Program-made: the position numbers and the translations under genes
Source: Symbiodinium natans
Lineage: Eukaryota; Sar; Dinophyceae; Suessiales; Symbiodiniaceae
NCBI GenBank assembly: GCA_905221605.1
Contig: CAJNDS010002118.1
Coordinates: 186,001 to 250,000 of the forward strand
DNA length: 64,000 bases
Direction: 5' to 3'
Notes under the pieces: generated by a model
Told to the model about the DNA's origin: nothing
The model's input: the letters and a program-made list of their open reading frames with translations, nothing else
Database searches by the model: none
Shown: positions 39,346 through 51,685 of the stretch, in pieces
How the letters are laid out: the number at the start of each line of letters is the position of its first letter
How positions within the stretch are numbered: the stretch's first letter is position 1

Positions 39346-42300
39346 ATGATAGGCTTCAAAGGTTGAGGGTTCAGGTCAAACCCTAAGCCCCCTAAGTACA
39401 GCCGAACCCTTCCCAACCCTAAGCAGCAACCCTAAACCCTAAACCCCAAAGCACAAGCCCACCACCCTAAGGCCCAAGGTGCGGGGACAACATCGCTCAC
39501 CACAGGAACCTGGCTTGTGAACTTGCAGATTGGGATTTCGGGCTTTGGGTTTGAGATGCGGGAGGCGCTAAACCCTCAACCCTAAACCCTAAACCCTAAA
39601 CCCTAAACCCTAAACCCTAAACCCTAAACCCTAAACCCTAAACCCTAAACCCTAAACCCTAAACCCTAAACCCTAACCCTAAACCCTAAACCACACCTTC
39701 TGTGGGCTTAGGGTTGGAGACTCGGGAGCCCTGCACCCTAAACAACGTTTAGGGTTTAGGGTCTCGGGTTGTTAGGGCTTCAACCATAACTATGGGTTTA
39801 GGGTTTAAGGGTTCGAGGCTCAAACGGGCTTTCTGGGGGTGGGGGAGGGGGGTGGGAGGGTTTGGAGTGTTGCGCAAGGCCTTACAAATCCCTAAACCCT
39901 AAACCCTAAACCCGAAACCCCTACTCGATACTGGGAAGGCCGGGAAGCTTTCTGAATAAATGCCCTCTGAATGCTGACATCCAGAAGCCGCAACGCTGTC
40001 CCTCTCAACTCTAGTGGACAGAGGAGGTAAAGAGTTTGTTTGCCAGCGCCTCCGTAGTCCCTTTGGCCATGCTCTTCCAAGTCGCAAGTTGAGCATTTCT
40101 GGGCACGCTCAGCTTTAGACAGCGCATCCAAGGTGTGAGAAGTTTGGCATGTTGACCCAAACTTGCTACCTTTGGTGACAGGAAAAACTTGCATGTTGTC
40201 CGCGAGTGATTTACTCCTCACGAGCTGAGTTCTGAATCGGGATGACACTCAAAGCCTGTGCTGTCATTTTGGTGAGTCCGTTGGCGCAACCGTACCGTGC
40301 TCACAGCAGTTTGTTGGGGCATGCCAGGACCCTGTGGGAAGACTCTAAAAACCCTAAACCCTGAAACCCTAAACCCCTAGCCCCTAAACCCTAAACCCTA
40401 AACCCTAAATTGGACAGCCAGTGGACGTAGGGAGTCGCCTGTAGCCAGTGTGAGGCTTGGGCTGGGAGTAGTTTGCATTACGCAAACCTCTGTGTGCTTT
40501 GGAAGTACACGGGAGGATCCTATGAAAGCCGGCACGCTCTCCTTGCTACTTGCCTTCTGTGTTGGTACTAGTCGACTGGCAAGCTAGGGGTTCGGGTGTT
40601 AGGGTGTCAGTCAGGGTGTAGGGTTTAGGGTGTTTGGGTGTAAGGTTTAGGGTTGTTGTGGAGTGTTGAGGTGGAGTGCTTGTGGGTTTTGGGGGTTGCT
40701 TGCCCTTCCCGTCTCCCAAGCCCGGAAGCCCTGAAGCCCAAACATTCGAGAGCCAAAAAACTTTGTTCTAAACCCTAAACCCTAGACCCTAAACCCTAAA
40801 CCCTGAACCCTAAACCCTAAGTTCTAATCTGAAAACCAAACCCTAATCTTATGTCAGGTTAGAGGCTCAGCAAGTCTGCTCGCTTAAACATTATCCCCTA
40901 AGCTCCAAATCGGCGCCCTAAACCCTAAACCCTAAACCCTAAACCCCAAAATCCCATATCGCAGCTGAGATGTGTCTACAACACATGCTCAAGACACCCC
41001 CCCCCCCACTAGCTTTATGCAGCACTGGGATGACCCTAACACGAAACGTTCGTGGAGCCATGTGGTTGCCCTCTAAACCTACCTTATGATAACTGTAACG
41101 AAAAAGCCAATGCTCTCAGTGCCCCTAAAACTTCAAGATTTAGGGTTTAGGGTTTAGGGTTCAGGGTTCAGGGCTTAGGGATTAGGGGCTAATTAGGGTG
41201 CGAATCCACCTGGTCGACAAGCACGGAAGTTCCCTGGCAGTGTCGAGGGCCGGCAGGGTTTAGGCTTGAGGGCAACAAAACCCTGAACCCTTTTGGGGTG
41301 TCTGGGGCTTCACTAAACCCAAAGCCTAAACCCGAAACCCTAAACCCCAAACCCACACATCCCCCACAAGCCCTCCCTACAAAGCAATTGGCAGGTGAGT
41401 GACCCAAGCCTCAGGTCAACCCCACACTGCCCGAGATTTGGGTTTGGGGCTTCGGATCTCAGGTTTCGCATTGGGGGGGTCTAAACCCTACAGCCTGAAA
41501 CCCTAAACCCTAAACCCTAAACCCTAAACCCTAAACCCTAAACCCTAAACCCTAAACCCTAAACCCTAAACCCTAAACCCTAGGGTCTGGCCAGCAAAGA
41601 AAGCTGCAATGTTAGGGTTGAGGGTTTAGGGTTTAGGGCCAAGCTAGCGTGCCTTTTTTGCGCGCTTATATTCGGATTCAAGGATTGCAAGGTGATACTC
41701 TTCTTTAAAAAGGAATTGCAGCACTACAGGGTATAAAGACCCCTAACCCCTAAACTCCCTAAACCCCAAACCCTGAACCCCAAACCCTAAACCCCAAATC
41801 CTAAACCCCAAAACCCAAACCCCAAACCCTAAACCCCAAACCCTAAACCCCAAACTAACCCTTCACCCTAAACCCCAAACCCCAAACCTCAAACCCTAAA
41901 CCCTAAACCCTAAACCCCAAAAATATCATATCATGACGTCAACCTCAGGGATCATGTGGTCCTCAGGCATGGGAGGGACTTACGCCTCCTGCGTCGGGTT
42001 TAGGGTTTAGGGTTTAGGGTTTAGGGTTTAGGGTTTAGGGTTTAGGGGTTAGGGTGACCATCAAAAAATAAGCTTTCACCCAAGCTGTGGCTTGAAGATC
42101 GACTGTTGCAGGTTTGGGGAATTTAGGGTTTAGGGTTTAGGGTTTAGGGTTTAGGGTTTAGGGATACATACAACATGTTCGGCATCGCCGTTACGGGGCG
42201 CCAACCCACAGCAAACCCCTGCGTGCTCACGCATTGAGCATCCTTGGGGGCCAAGTGAACCCTAAAAGGGTTGACGGCGCATAGGGTTTAGGGTTCAGGG

Positions 42301-43649
42301 CTCCTTCACCCTAAAGCCTAAACCCTAAACCCTAAACCCTAAATCCTAAACCCTAAACCCTAAACCCTAAGGTTGAAAACTTAGGGTTTGGGGCTTAGGG
42401 TTGAGGGAAACCCCAAATAGCCCTGAAAGTCCTAAGACATGCCAGACCCAAGAGTAACCTGCGAATGAAAAAAGGGTGCCCTTTTTTGTTTTTAAAAAGG
42501 GGCTTGTTTAGGGGTTTAGGATGGTTTAGGGTTTAGGATGGTTTATGGTTTAGGGTTTGGGGTTTAGGGTTTAGGGTGTATGGAAAACTAAACACCCAAC
42601 TCTGAGTCCTAGCATGTACAACCCCATGCCCCGAATGTCGCTAGCTGGCCTTGTCATCAGCGGACTCGCAGCACACACAGAGCATGGCTTCAACGAGGAC
42701 AAATTGCCCGCTTCCCCCAAACCCCCAAACCCCCAAACCCCCAAACCCTAAACCCTAAACCCTATACCCGAGAAACCTCTGCGACCTCGGGGCACAGGAA
42801 CGCGGACTTGCGTGCTGAAAGCGGCGTGGGCCGGCAGCTAGTCGAGAGCTGTGCGGACTAAGGTTTAGGGTTCAGGGTTCAGGGTTCAGGGTTCAGGGTT
42901 CAGGGTTCAGGGTTTAGGGTTTAGGGTTTAGGGTTTAGGGTTTCAGGTTTGGAGTAGCATGGGGTAGCTTAGATCCGTCGACCAAGCCCTGACACCTATA
43001 AGCCCGACACCCAGAAGCCCTGACCATCCTCCGCCACTCCAATCCCTAAACCCTGAACCCCCTAGAACCTGTAGGGTTTAGGGTTTAGGGTTTAGGGTTT
43101 AGGGTTTAGGGTTTAGGGTTTAGGGTTTAGGGTTTAGGGTTTAGGGTTTAGGGTTTAGGGTTTAGGGTTTCCCGAACCCAAAACCCTACATTCCTGAACC
43201 ACCACAGCGGGGCCTTAGCAGTCGGGGACTTCCGGGATATTCGCACTCTAAAGCCGTAAAAGCCCGCGGCTTAGGATTTAGGGTTTAGGGTTTAGGGTTT
43301 AGGGTTTAGGGTTTAGGATTTAGGGTTTAGGGTTTTTTTTACCCTACACCACTAAACACTTCTACCCTAGACCTAAAATCTGAAGAAACCCTAAGCACAT
43401 GAACAAGTGGCCTTGAACCTAAACCCTACACCCTAAAGCCCTTGAACCCGATTGAACCCTTGAGCCCTTGAACGCCAGGAGGTCAGGGGGGGCACAGAAG
43501 GCCCCTGGTCCCTGAGCACGCTGCGGCGAGGGGTCCGGGTCCTCCTGGCCTAGGGGCCCGGGGGGTACCCCCCCAAAAAGGCCAGGTAGCTGGCCATCTA
43601 TGCTCAGACAGACACTGGGCCCACTGTCTTGGTCATCCTCATGATGGGC

Positions 43650-43752
43650 AGGGTACATGTATCTCATCATTATATACTTGGGCCCTATATAGGGAAGTGC
43701 TTTAAGGCCCCAAGAATTCCCTATTTAGGTACATGGACCTTTTTGGCAAAGC
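43650..43752. mobile_element. Foldback element family FB2, copy b
   Basis: The right end TAGGTACATGGACCTTTTTG and the inner pair CTTGGGCCC / GGCCCCAAG are clear, with the GGGAAGTGCTTTAAGG core. The left arm (GGGTACATGTATCTCATCAT) is degenerate. Confidence 0.55.
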
Positions 43753-43950
43753 CCCTGTTGCGGCTACTCTGAGATTTCATAGGGCTAAGCACGATTTGAT
43801 GAGACACAGGATTGGTTACCTGCAGCAAACGAACCTCGACCTCTTTAGAGCGGCAGAGGATGCCACAGGATCACATTCGCAGCGTTTCTTCAGGCAAGGC
43901 GGAAGATATCATGCACACATCCCACATCCACCTCCCAAGTCAAGTTTCCC

Positions 43951-44058
43951 CAAGGGTCCATGATGTACCTTATTATTATATAATTGGGCCCAAAAAGGCC
44001 CTTAGGAAGTACTTTAAGGCCCAAGTGCTCCCTATTCAGAACCATGAACCCTTAGGGT
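43951..44058. mobile_element. Foldback element family FB2, copy c
   Basis: The left arm CAAGGGTCCATGATGTACCT is inverted relative to the right arm, which ends ACCATGAACCCTTAGGG. The core has TTGGGCCC, AGGAAGTACTTTAAGGCCC. It lies only about 200 bp from copy b, and its right end runs into TTTAGGG-like sequence. Confidence 0.65.
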
Positions 44059-45056
44059 TTGTCCCTTGGCATTTAAGAGCTGTCCAGCACCACTTGGTTC
44101 GGGCACACACAAACTGTCGGTACACGCGGGGCGCACTTCCCAGTGGCTTCGGGTTCAAGGCTTAAGGGTTCAAGGATTCAAGGGTTTCAATACGGCTCAA
44201 GGGGTTTAGGGTTTAGGGTTTCAAGGGATTAGGGTATTTAGGGTCTCCCACAGCATGGGGGTCGGTAGCGGAACGTCTGGTCCCTTATCATAAAGTAAAT
44301 ACCCTAAACCAACCCCCCCCCCCCCCCCCCCCCGCCCTTGAACGTGTTTCCCCTGCTGAGATCTCCAAAATTGACGTCACCAGTGTCCTGTTGTGGCTCA
44401 GTCCCTACACCCGAAACTCAAAATCCGCAAGGTTGGGGCAACCCTACGCCCTGATGAAGTGAGCACCCAAAGTTAAAAGCCTGACGTCCCTCTTTGCGGC
44501 CGGAGGATGAAGGGCTGTCTTTGTAGGGCTGAAGCTTTGGTCAAAACCCTGATCGCAAAAACTTTCGACCCAATACCCTAAACCCCAGAACCCCAAGACC
44601 CCAAACCCCAAAAGCAACCCCCTAGGTTCCCCCCCTTAGATAATCCTACTTAGGCTTAATTATCCCTAAGTAGCCTTAAATATGGGGAGAACCCAGAGGG
44701 GTGCAGTATAGAGGGTTCTTTGTGTGTGTGGACACCCGCGCTTTTCGATCAGACGAGCTGGCGCGAGATGGCTGTTTAGGGTCTGGGCTTTCGGGTTTAG
44801 GGCTTAGGCCCATGGACCCGGAGGGTTGCAGTTTAGACTTCGGTGTTCCAGGGTTGAAGGTTTAGGGTTTAGGGTTTAGGGTTTAGGTTTTAGGGTTTAG
44901 GGTTTAGGGTTTAGGGTTTAGGGCTTCTAAACATAGGAAATGGCTAACCAGAAAAACCTAACTTGCGCGCCCCTAGTGCAAGCAACCCTGAGCCTGAAAA
45001 ACTGTGATTCAAGTAGTGTCAGGCACAACGTCTGCACACCACCACTTCGAGGTTTA

Positions 45057-45100
45057 GGGCGTCTTAGAGTTTAGGGTTTAGGGTTTAGGGCGTCTTAGAG
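45057..45100 (+). repeat. Telomere-like block between 13-bp direct repeats
   Basis: GGGCGTCTTAGAG occurs at 45057-45069 and 45088-45100 with TTTAGGG units between, and a further telomere-like block follows the second copy. It is compatible with target duplication or with tandem duplication of a mixed unit. Confidence 0.5.
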
Positions 45101-45484
45101 TTTAGGGTTTAGGGTTTAGGGCTTAGGGTTTAGGGCACGCTACACCCTGAGGAGCAGAAAACTACTGGTCATCCTCACTCTCCGCCTGATTGGCCGAAGC
45201 CTGAGGCGACAGGGAGCGAGAAATCCGTGCGGTTAACAGCCCACGTAAACCCCCTAAACCCGAAACCCTAAACCCTGAACCCTAAACCCAAAACCCTAAA
45301 CCCTAAACCCTAAACCCTGAGCCCGAAACCGAGCAAAGCTGGGCCCGGGATCGATGGACAGATCTCTGAAGTACAGTCCCTTCTGACCCTAAACCCTAAA
45401 CCCTAAACCGTAAACCCTAAACCCTAAACCCTAAACCCGTAGCACATGGAGCCTCACCGTCAGGATGCTCGAAACGAGGTTGGA

Positions 45485-45554
45485 CGGATGTACCCCTAAG
45501 AGATTAGGGTTTAGGGTGCAGGGTTTAGGGTTTGGGCGGATGTACCCCTAAGAG
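45485..45554 (+). repeat. Telomere-like block between perfect 18-bp direct repeats
   Basis: CGGATGTACCCCTAAGAG is present at 45485-45502 and 45537-45554, separated by 34 bp of TTTAGGG-type units. The sequence after the second copy is again telomere-like and resembles the insert, so tandem duplication of flank plus block is an alternative. Confidence 0.55.
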
Positions 45555-45587
45555 GTTAGGGTTTAGGGTGTAGGGTTTAGGGTTTAG

Positions 45588-45712
45588 GGTTCCCCTTAAT
45601 ACACTCCTAGTATGGCCCTCATACTACCTGAAGATACCTGAAGGATCCTGAAAAAAGGGTCCCCAAAACCCAAGGTACAAGCTTAAGGGTCCAAGGTTCC
45701 TAAATAGGAGCC
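45588..45712 (-). repeat. Dispersed repeat family FB3, copy c (inverted)
   Basis: The reverse complement reads GGACCCTTAAGCTTGTACC, TTGGGTTTTGGGGACCC, CAGGATCC, GTATGAGGGCC and TAGGAGTGTATTAAGGGG, matching the other copies in order. It is the most complete copy and shows the uninterrupted junction that is split in copy d. FB5 copy d follows at 45710-45766. Confidence 0.65.
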
Positions 45713-45962
45713 TCTTTAACGCAAGAAGGGAGAATACACAACATTTCAAAGGGGGCCTACCCGAGGGAAGGGTTTAGGGTCTAGGGCTTAGGGTTTACGG
45801 TTCAGGGTTTAGGGTGTAGGGTTTAGAATTTAGGGTTTAAAGTTCAAAATTTAGGGTTTAAGGTTCAGGCTTTAGGGTCAGGGTCCGCTGGAAGCAAAGG
45901 TGACATGCGCCCCAAACGGCCACGTGAACCCCGAATCTCAAGCCCCTCAACCCTACACCCTA

Positions 45963-46071
45963 CCCAAAGGATCCATGGACCTATATAGTATATACTTGGG
46001 CCCTAAAGCTACTATATAGGAACCCCTTTAAGGCCGAAGTCTATACTATATAGGTACATGGATCCTTAGGG
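45963..46071. mobile_element. Foldback element family FB2, copy d
   Basis: Left arm CCCAAAGGATCCATGGACCT (45963-45982), continuing into TATATAGTATA; right arm (46042-46071) TATACTATATAGGTACATGG then ATCCTTAGGG. Core ACTTGGGCCC. The arms are long and near-perfect, which would allow a stable hairpin. Confidence 0.7.
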
Positions 46072-46087
46072 CTAAGTCTCAACCCGA

Positions 46088-46242
46088 ATCATGGGACTCC
46101 ACCTTGGACCTCTCTTGGGTTTTGGGGACTCTGTTTAAACATCCCCTAAGGGAATATAAGGGCTAAACCCTAAACCCTAAACTCTATAAACCCTAAATCC
46201 TCAACCCTAAACCCTAAATGCTACTAAGAGTACGTTAAGGGA
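46088..46242 (+). repeat. Dispersed repeat FB3, copy d, split by a telomere-like insertion
   Basis: The left part runs to AATATAAGGGC (46163) and the right part resumes with TACTAAGAGTACGTTAAGGG at about 46222. Between them about 57 bp are CCCTAAA/CCCTATAAA-type units. In copies b and c the two parts are contiguous. This dates the telomere-like block after the element. Confidence 0.7.
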
Positions 46243-46435
46243 CCAGACCAACCCGCCGCGACGGGGCTAGGGGGGTGCATCCTTGCGGTTCTGAGTACGC
46301 CTCCCTTGACCCTAAACCCTAAACCCGCCCACCACCCCTGTCCTGCTATAGTGAATACAGGAAAAAAATGAGCCACTCAAAAACTACAAGCCTTTAGACT
46401 GTTGCTTCAGAGCCTTCGAGGTTTGAATTGGTAGT

Positions 46436-47237
46436 CATATCGGCCACTCAAGGCAATAGCTTTAAAAATCCCAAAATGTATCTTAAAATCACAAAAGCCT
46501 TGTTTCAACGTCCTTTTGGAGGTTGAAGCCACTTTTAACGGCCATTACGTCCACAAGGTTGGTGTGCACACAACCATCATGTGCCAGCTGGGCCTGAAAA
46601 TTCAGGCTTTTCACGTGGTTACCCATGCGAGCTGGGAGCGTCGAAAACGTTCGAGCGCTGTTAAAACCCCATAAAATGTTAGTTAAAAAGCGTGGAAAAC
46701 GTAGAAATGCACGTACCCTATCTTCCCAAACGTGCCCTGGTACCCCTGTCCCAAGCCCGACTGCCTGTTTGAAGACAAACACTGTGCCCGGGCCCAAACC
46801 CAAAACCTAAATTTGACACAGACCTAAAATCCACTATAAGCCTTCAACCAACAATATAAGGGAAACAAGAAGGGAGTTTTGGCTCGAAACATCATAGCTC
46901 AAGATTCCTGTTATTGGTGGCGGTAAACACAACATTTGGTGAAATACAGTGTTGAATGTGGAAGCAGACGCCGTGTCTGAGACGCATAATGCCCATAATG
47001 CCACCGCTGTCGTGTTGCCAAACATTCGGTCGCAAATTCTATGTGCACTCTCTATACATTGTTAGCTGGAGCACTATTCCCATTTTTCTAGTATACCCCA
47101 TGAAATCATGCGAAATCAGCCACTCAAGGCCTACCTTTAAAAGTCCCAAATGTATCTTAAAATCACAAAAGCCTTATTTTAACGTCCTTTTGGAGGCTGA
47201 AGCCACTTTTAAAGGCCATTACGTCCACAAGGTATGA
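46436..47237 (+). mobile_element. Pair of 125-bp direct repeats around 550 bp unique sequence
   Basis: 46436-46562 and 47112-47237 are about 90 percent alike by eye, from GCCACTCAAGGC through GTATCTTAAAATCACAAAAG to GGCCATTACGTCCACAAGGT. The interior has no coding frame of note (short frames at 46489-46803 minus). A terminal-repeat retroelement in miniature is possible, but no primer-binding site or polypurine tract was identified. A segmental duplication would look the same. Confidence 0.5.
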
Positions 47238-47710
47238 CAGCAGTGCTGACACGTCTGTCTGGTGGTCTGACCTCCTCGGCGTCCTCCTCGCCCGACCCGT
47301 GCGTGCGCGGGGCCGAGCAGTCTTAGCTTCTGGCCACCTCGCCCTTGTCTCCTGCCTTAATCCTCCGCATGACAGTCCTGGCCGAGCGCACGCTTACGGT
47401 CAGGGTTTGCCGTAGAATTATTAATTTAAGCTTTTGGGGTCTTGGGACTGGAGTTTCAAGGCTTCAGGCTGAAGGTGTATAGGGTTTAAGATTTCAGGCT
47501 TTCAGACGGAAGGGTTTCGGACTGCCTCTGCGGGCAGGAGCCCCACCACAATGTCGAGATCGTCCGGAGTTGAGGGAGAAGCGCTACTGGCCTGCACGAG
47601 TGCAGCTGTGACTGCAACGATACTGGCACGCACGCTCTAGCTTCCTCGGCCTGCTCGCACGGGTCATCTACTGCGCGGCGTCTGCCGTCGCACCGCGTGA
47701 ACCCGTAGCC

Positions 47711-48301
47711 TCACACAGACATGACTCGCAAGACTGTTCCGGCGACGGCGAGCGTCAACCGAAACCCCTGCTCTTGGCGAACCGAGCGTCCGCCTTGCGC
47801 TGCGCCTCTACTCCCAGGCACGCGCTGGGTCCTTGCAGCGATCTTCGGCTTCAGAAGTCTGTGGCTAGTCACTTGGCGGGCAGCGTCCTCACCCAAGGGC
47901 CTTGCGCTTGTCTCTGCGAGCTGTGTTGGCCGCTCGCGCGGGGCCTTGTCTGCGTGAGCTATATGTTTTCTTCTGTAGCAAGCTCTCTGACAGCTTAGAA
48001 CCTCGCCTTTTCCTTGGCCTTGGCCGCTCGGCGCTTGGCCTTGCGCTTGCGCTTTTCCTCTTGCGCGGCCTTTACCGCCGGACACGTGGCCATGCCGGCG
48101 CTGCGGACTGGTGCGAGAAGCGTTTCTTCCGAGCCGAGTTGCTTCGGTCGTCTCATACGTTTCCCGGCGTACAGAAAATTTGCATAGTGACGGTTTAGAC
48201 ACTGCTGCCAATTGTGGGTCTAGGCTTTCATACAAAACAACCTCGTCTGCAGGAATCCTCATATAACACATTAAAACATGGTGCATGCACACATGCTCCA
48301 T
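47711..48301 (-). CDS. Weak open frame in GC-rich unique segment, function unknown
   Basis: This is the longest open frame outside the gene island (196 codons from the first Met), in a GC-rich unique region (47240-48300). The composition is Arg/Gly/Gln-rich and shows no domain. In another minus-strand frame near 48110-48000 a Lys/Ala/Glu-rich stretch appears (AAQEEKRKRKAKRRAAKAKE), which looks more coding-like than the long frame. The region may hold exons of a basic protein, or a decayed gene, and I cannot build a model. Confidence 0.15.
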   Translation of the reverse strand: MEHVCMHHVLMCYMRIPADEVVLYESLDPQLAAVSKPSLCKFSVRRETYETTEATRLGRNASRTSPQRRHGHVSGGKGRARGKAQAQGQAPSGQGQGKGEVLSCQRACYRRKHIAHADKAPRERPTQLAETSARPLGEDAARQVTSHRLLKPKIAARTQRVPGSRGAAQGGRSVRQEQGFRLTLAVAGTVLRVMSV

Positions 48302-49825
48302 GCCACATTTAAACTATGCCACACTCTACTACGCAAAAGCACAGATCTGCAAGACATCTCATTGTTATTTTCTTCTTGAAATAGTTTACTTTAGTCAGGA
48401 TGGGAGGCTAGGGTCCGGGAGGCCTCTGGGAGGCGCCTGCGGCTGGCTTTGGATTGGCTGGCTCTGGTTTGGCTCGTTTTGAGTAGTGTTGGGTGGTCTT
48501 GGGGTGGGCATGTCTGCGCACAATTGCGTACAGCTGACCACTGCTACACCCTAAACCCTAAACCCTAAACCCTACACACCCAAACACCCAAACACCCAAA
48601 CACCCAAACACCTAAACACCTAAACACCTAAACACCTAAACACCTAAATCCTAACTAAACCCTAAACCCCAAGAAAAAGACCTAAACCTAAGAAAAGCAG
48701 GCGTCCCTTCTGAGAAGACCACTTTGGCCAACTCCAGTGACACAGAGACGTCTTGTGCCTTCGCCGCCTGCTGTCGCGCGTAGAAGGCTCAGGTTTAGGG
48801 TTTTGGGTTCAGGGTTTAGGGTTTAGGGTTCAGGGTTTAGGGTTGAGGGCCTACGGGGCTTTAGGGCTTGTAGGTTGTGGGTTATTAATTAGGATTTCTG
48901 CGCTTGCGTGTAGGGTTGCTTAGTTTTGCAGTTTTTGCTCTAGGGTTGTAGTCAAGGCGTTTCATGTGCTAGGCGTTTAAGGGCATAGGGCAATTAGCTT
49001 GTTTAACAGGATTAAGGCAGTAGGGTTTAGGGCACTTGGCGTTTAGATTCAAACTTGTCATTTTAAATTCAAACGAAAAAAATCAAACCTAAAAAGCCTT
49101 AGCCTGTTTAGACCTGTGACAAAGCATATATTCCGGACGACCTTAGCAGAAGACTCTGCGGTCAGGGCCCTGCCCGTATGCTGCATTAAGGTTTAGGGTT
49201 TAGGGTTTAGGGCTTAGGGTTTAGGGTTTAGGGTTTAGGGCTTAGGGCTTAGGGCTTAGGGCTTAGGGTTTCGGGCTTAGGGTTTAAGGCGAGGCAGCCT
49301 GCAGTTGGTTGGGTCATGGCTCCGCAAGTAAAACACCATTCAGGGGTGCAGGCAGGGTTCCAACCCCTAAGCCTAAGCCTCAAACCCTAAGCCCCAGAGC
49401 CCAAGCCCAAACCCCAAACCCAACACCCTAAACCCTAAACCCTAAACCCTAAACCCTAAACCCTAAACCCTAAACCCTAAACCCTAAACCCTAAACCCTA
49501 AACCCTAAACTTCTTCGCTCCGGCAGCCTTCGCCTAAGCTTGGGCATGCCACCCCCTCCACCACAAGTACGAAAATTGGAACTGGTTTCGTGTGAAGAGT
49601 TTAAGGTTTAGGGTTTAGGGTTTCGGGCTTTGGGATGGAAACTTGGGGCTTTCAAACTGTTTCAAGCGCTCAAGGGTTTGAGGGTGTAGGCCTGATAAGA
49701 GTACGGTTTAAGGATTCGCGGTCTATGGCAGATTTGCATGAGACATTTGGTCTCGGTGCCTAAACCCTAAACCCTAAACCCTAAACCCTAAACCCTAAAC
49801 CCTACACCCTACACCCTAAACCCTT

Positions 49826-50350
49826 TTAATCCTGGCGGACAGAAATCTCTGTCCTTATGGTTTTTTTCTGATTTTTTTGCGTGCAAAAGCGAGGTGTTGG
49901 TGTTCTATTGGGATCGGGGAATACGATCAAAGCGGCTGGATTTTCGGAGTTCAGGGGAACCTTCCCGAGCCCTGTGCAGAGTCTTGTGCACCAAAGAATA
50001 GGTGACCTGAGCAGGACACAAAAAAGCGTACTCTGAACCCAACGTTTTTCCAACATAATGTTGGGTTTTGTTGGGTTTTTGGGGGGTAGCCCAAAAAACG
50101 TAAACCGTACCGAATCCGTACTTTGTTGAAAAAATGTTGGGAAAATGTTGGGAAAAAAGCGTACCCAAAACCCAACGCAAACCCAACAAGAGGACACTTT
50201 TTCTGAAAAGGCAACTTTTTCTGCAGAATTGTGTGGGTGTCTGGTTTCCACCAGGAAATAGGTTTCTGACCATCATTAAAGCGGACGGATTTTTTGCGCG
50301 GCTGGATTTTTCCGGCCTCTTCAATAGGACAGTTTTTTCTGGAACGGGGG
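49826..50350. other. T/A-asymmetric unique segment bounded by telomere-like arrays
   Basis: Contains a small perfect hairpin (GGACAGA / TCTGTCC near 49842), CGGCTGGATTTT-like motifs repeated near 49938 and 50299, and AATGTTGGG repeats near 50130-50155. Three overlapping minus-strand frames (about 49826-50324) are rich in Phe and Thr and show no domain. Not assigned. Confidence 0.4.
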
Positions 50351-51055
50351 ATTAACAGGTAAACCCTAAACCCTAAACCCTAAACCCTAAACCCTAAACC
50401 CTAAACCCTAAACCCTAAACCCTAAACCCTAAACCCTAAACCCTAAACCCTAAACCCTAAACCCTAAACCCTAAGCCCTAGCCTTTTCAGACTTGGCTTG
50501 GGATAGTGTCAAAGTCCGTTTTGCAGGCTCCTTGAGTCCAACAGGCCGTATGGCTTATCCCTGAACCTAACAAGCCCTAGGGTTTAGGGTTTAGGGTTTA
50601 GGGTTTAGGGTTTAGGGTTTAGGGTTTAGGGTTTAGGGTTTAGGGTTTAGGGTTTAGGGTTCAGGGTTTAGAACAGTCACCGCAAACCCAATCGGGGTTG
50701 ACGTGGGGTTGACGGTCTAGGGGTCTCAGAGTCTCAGACCCCAGCCTAAAACTCTAAACCCTAACCCCAACAGTCACTAATCCCTAAAACCTAAACCCTA
50801 AACCCTCAACCCTTATCTGGGTTTACGCTCTACCTGGGGCTCTCTCTGCCTCGTAAGTACCCCGCAAAATTATTTAGCAGGTACAAGAATCCCACACCCT
50901 GAAATGGATATGTCCCAAAGAGGGGGTTTGGGATTTCGGGTTTAGGGTTTAGGGTTTAGGGTTATATGCCCCCAAATGGAGAATCCCCTTAAAGGGACCC
51001 CCCACCCCCCTCCCACAAAAGGGTACCCCTATCTTCAGAAACTTACCTTTTCCAA

Positions 51056-51145
51056 ACACCAAGGGGACAAAGATTAAACTTTGCCATTCCTACTAAATGA
51101 GGAAACCCAAAAAGTTTAAGTTCAACCACTGGCTAAGTAAAGACA
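51056..51145 (+). repeat. Uninterrupted relative of the 7612-7770 locus
   Basis: ACCAAGGGGACAAAGATTAA, then AAACTTTGCCATTCCTACTA, then AATGAGGAAACCC and AAGTTTAAGTTCAAC correspond in order to 7612-7770, which has the same flanks but carries a telomere-like insert and duplicated target. It serves as an empty-site reference. Confidence 0.7.
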
Positions 51146-51576
51146 CCCCCATATCTTGGGCGCTCCTTATACCCCGAATGGAATAGAACCCCTTAAAGGG
51201 AACCTCCAAAAAGGGTTTAGGGTTTAGGGTTTAAAAGTTTAGGGCTTTGGGCCCCTATACCCTAAACCCTAAACCCTAAACCCAAAACCCTAAACCCTAA
51301 ACCCTAAACTATTTTCAGAAACCTCCCAAATCTTGAGCGCGCCTTCTCCGCGCCAGGCATGGAGACAACCTTGGACAGCGCTGTCACCTCCACGTCTTTG
51401 CGCGAAGCCTATGCCTCTAAACCCAAACCCTAAGGGTTTAGGGTTTAGGGTTTAGGGTTTAGAGTTTAGGGTTTAGGGTGTAGGGTTTAGGGTTTACCCT
51501 AAGGGTTCTGAGGGCCTTAGTTGGGAACTTTGCCCTAAGGGTTTAGGGTTTAGGGTTTAGGGCTACTAGGAATTAA

Positions 51577-51685
51577 CCCTAAGGGTCCATGTAGCTATCT
51601 CGGGAATACTTGGGCATTAACGTACTTCCTATATAGGGGACTGTGGGGCCCAGCAGTAATTAATGAGGTACATGGACCCTTAGGG
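51577..51685. mobile_element. Foldback element family FB2, copy e
   Basis: Left arm CCCTAAGGGTCCATGTAGCT (51577-51596), right arm GAGGTACATGGACCCTTAGG ending at 51685. Core ATACTTGGGC, GTACTTCCTATATAGGGG. Both outer ends read CCCTAAGGG and merge into telomere-like units. Confidence 0.7.

Noticed and set aside
49826-50324. Three overlapping minus-strand frames as a gene
   Set aside because: Different frames are equally open over the same bases, composition is driven by T/A asymmetry, and there is no domain or supported splice structure.
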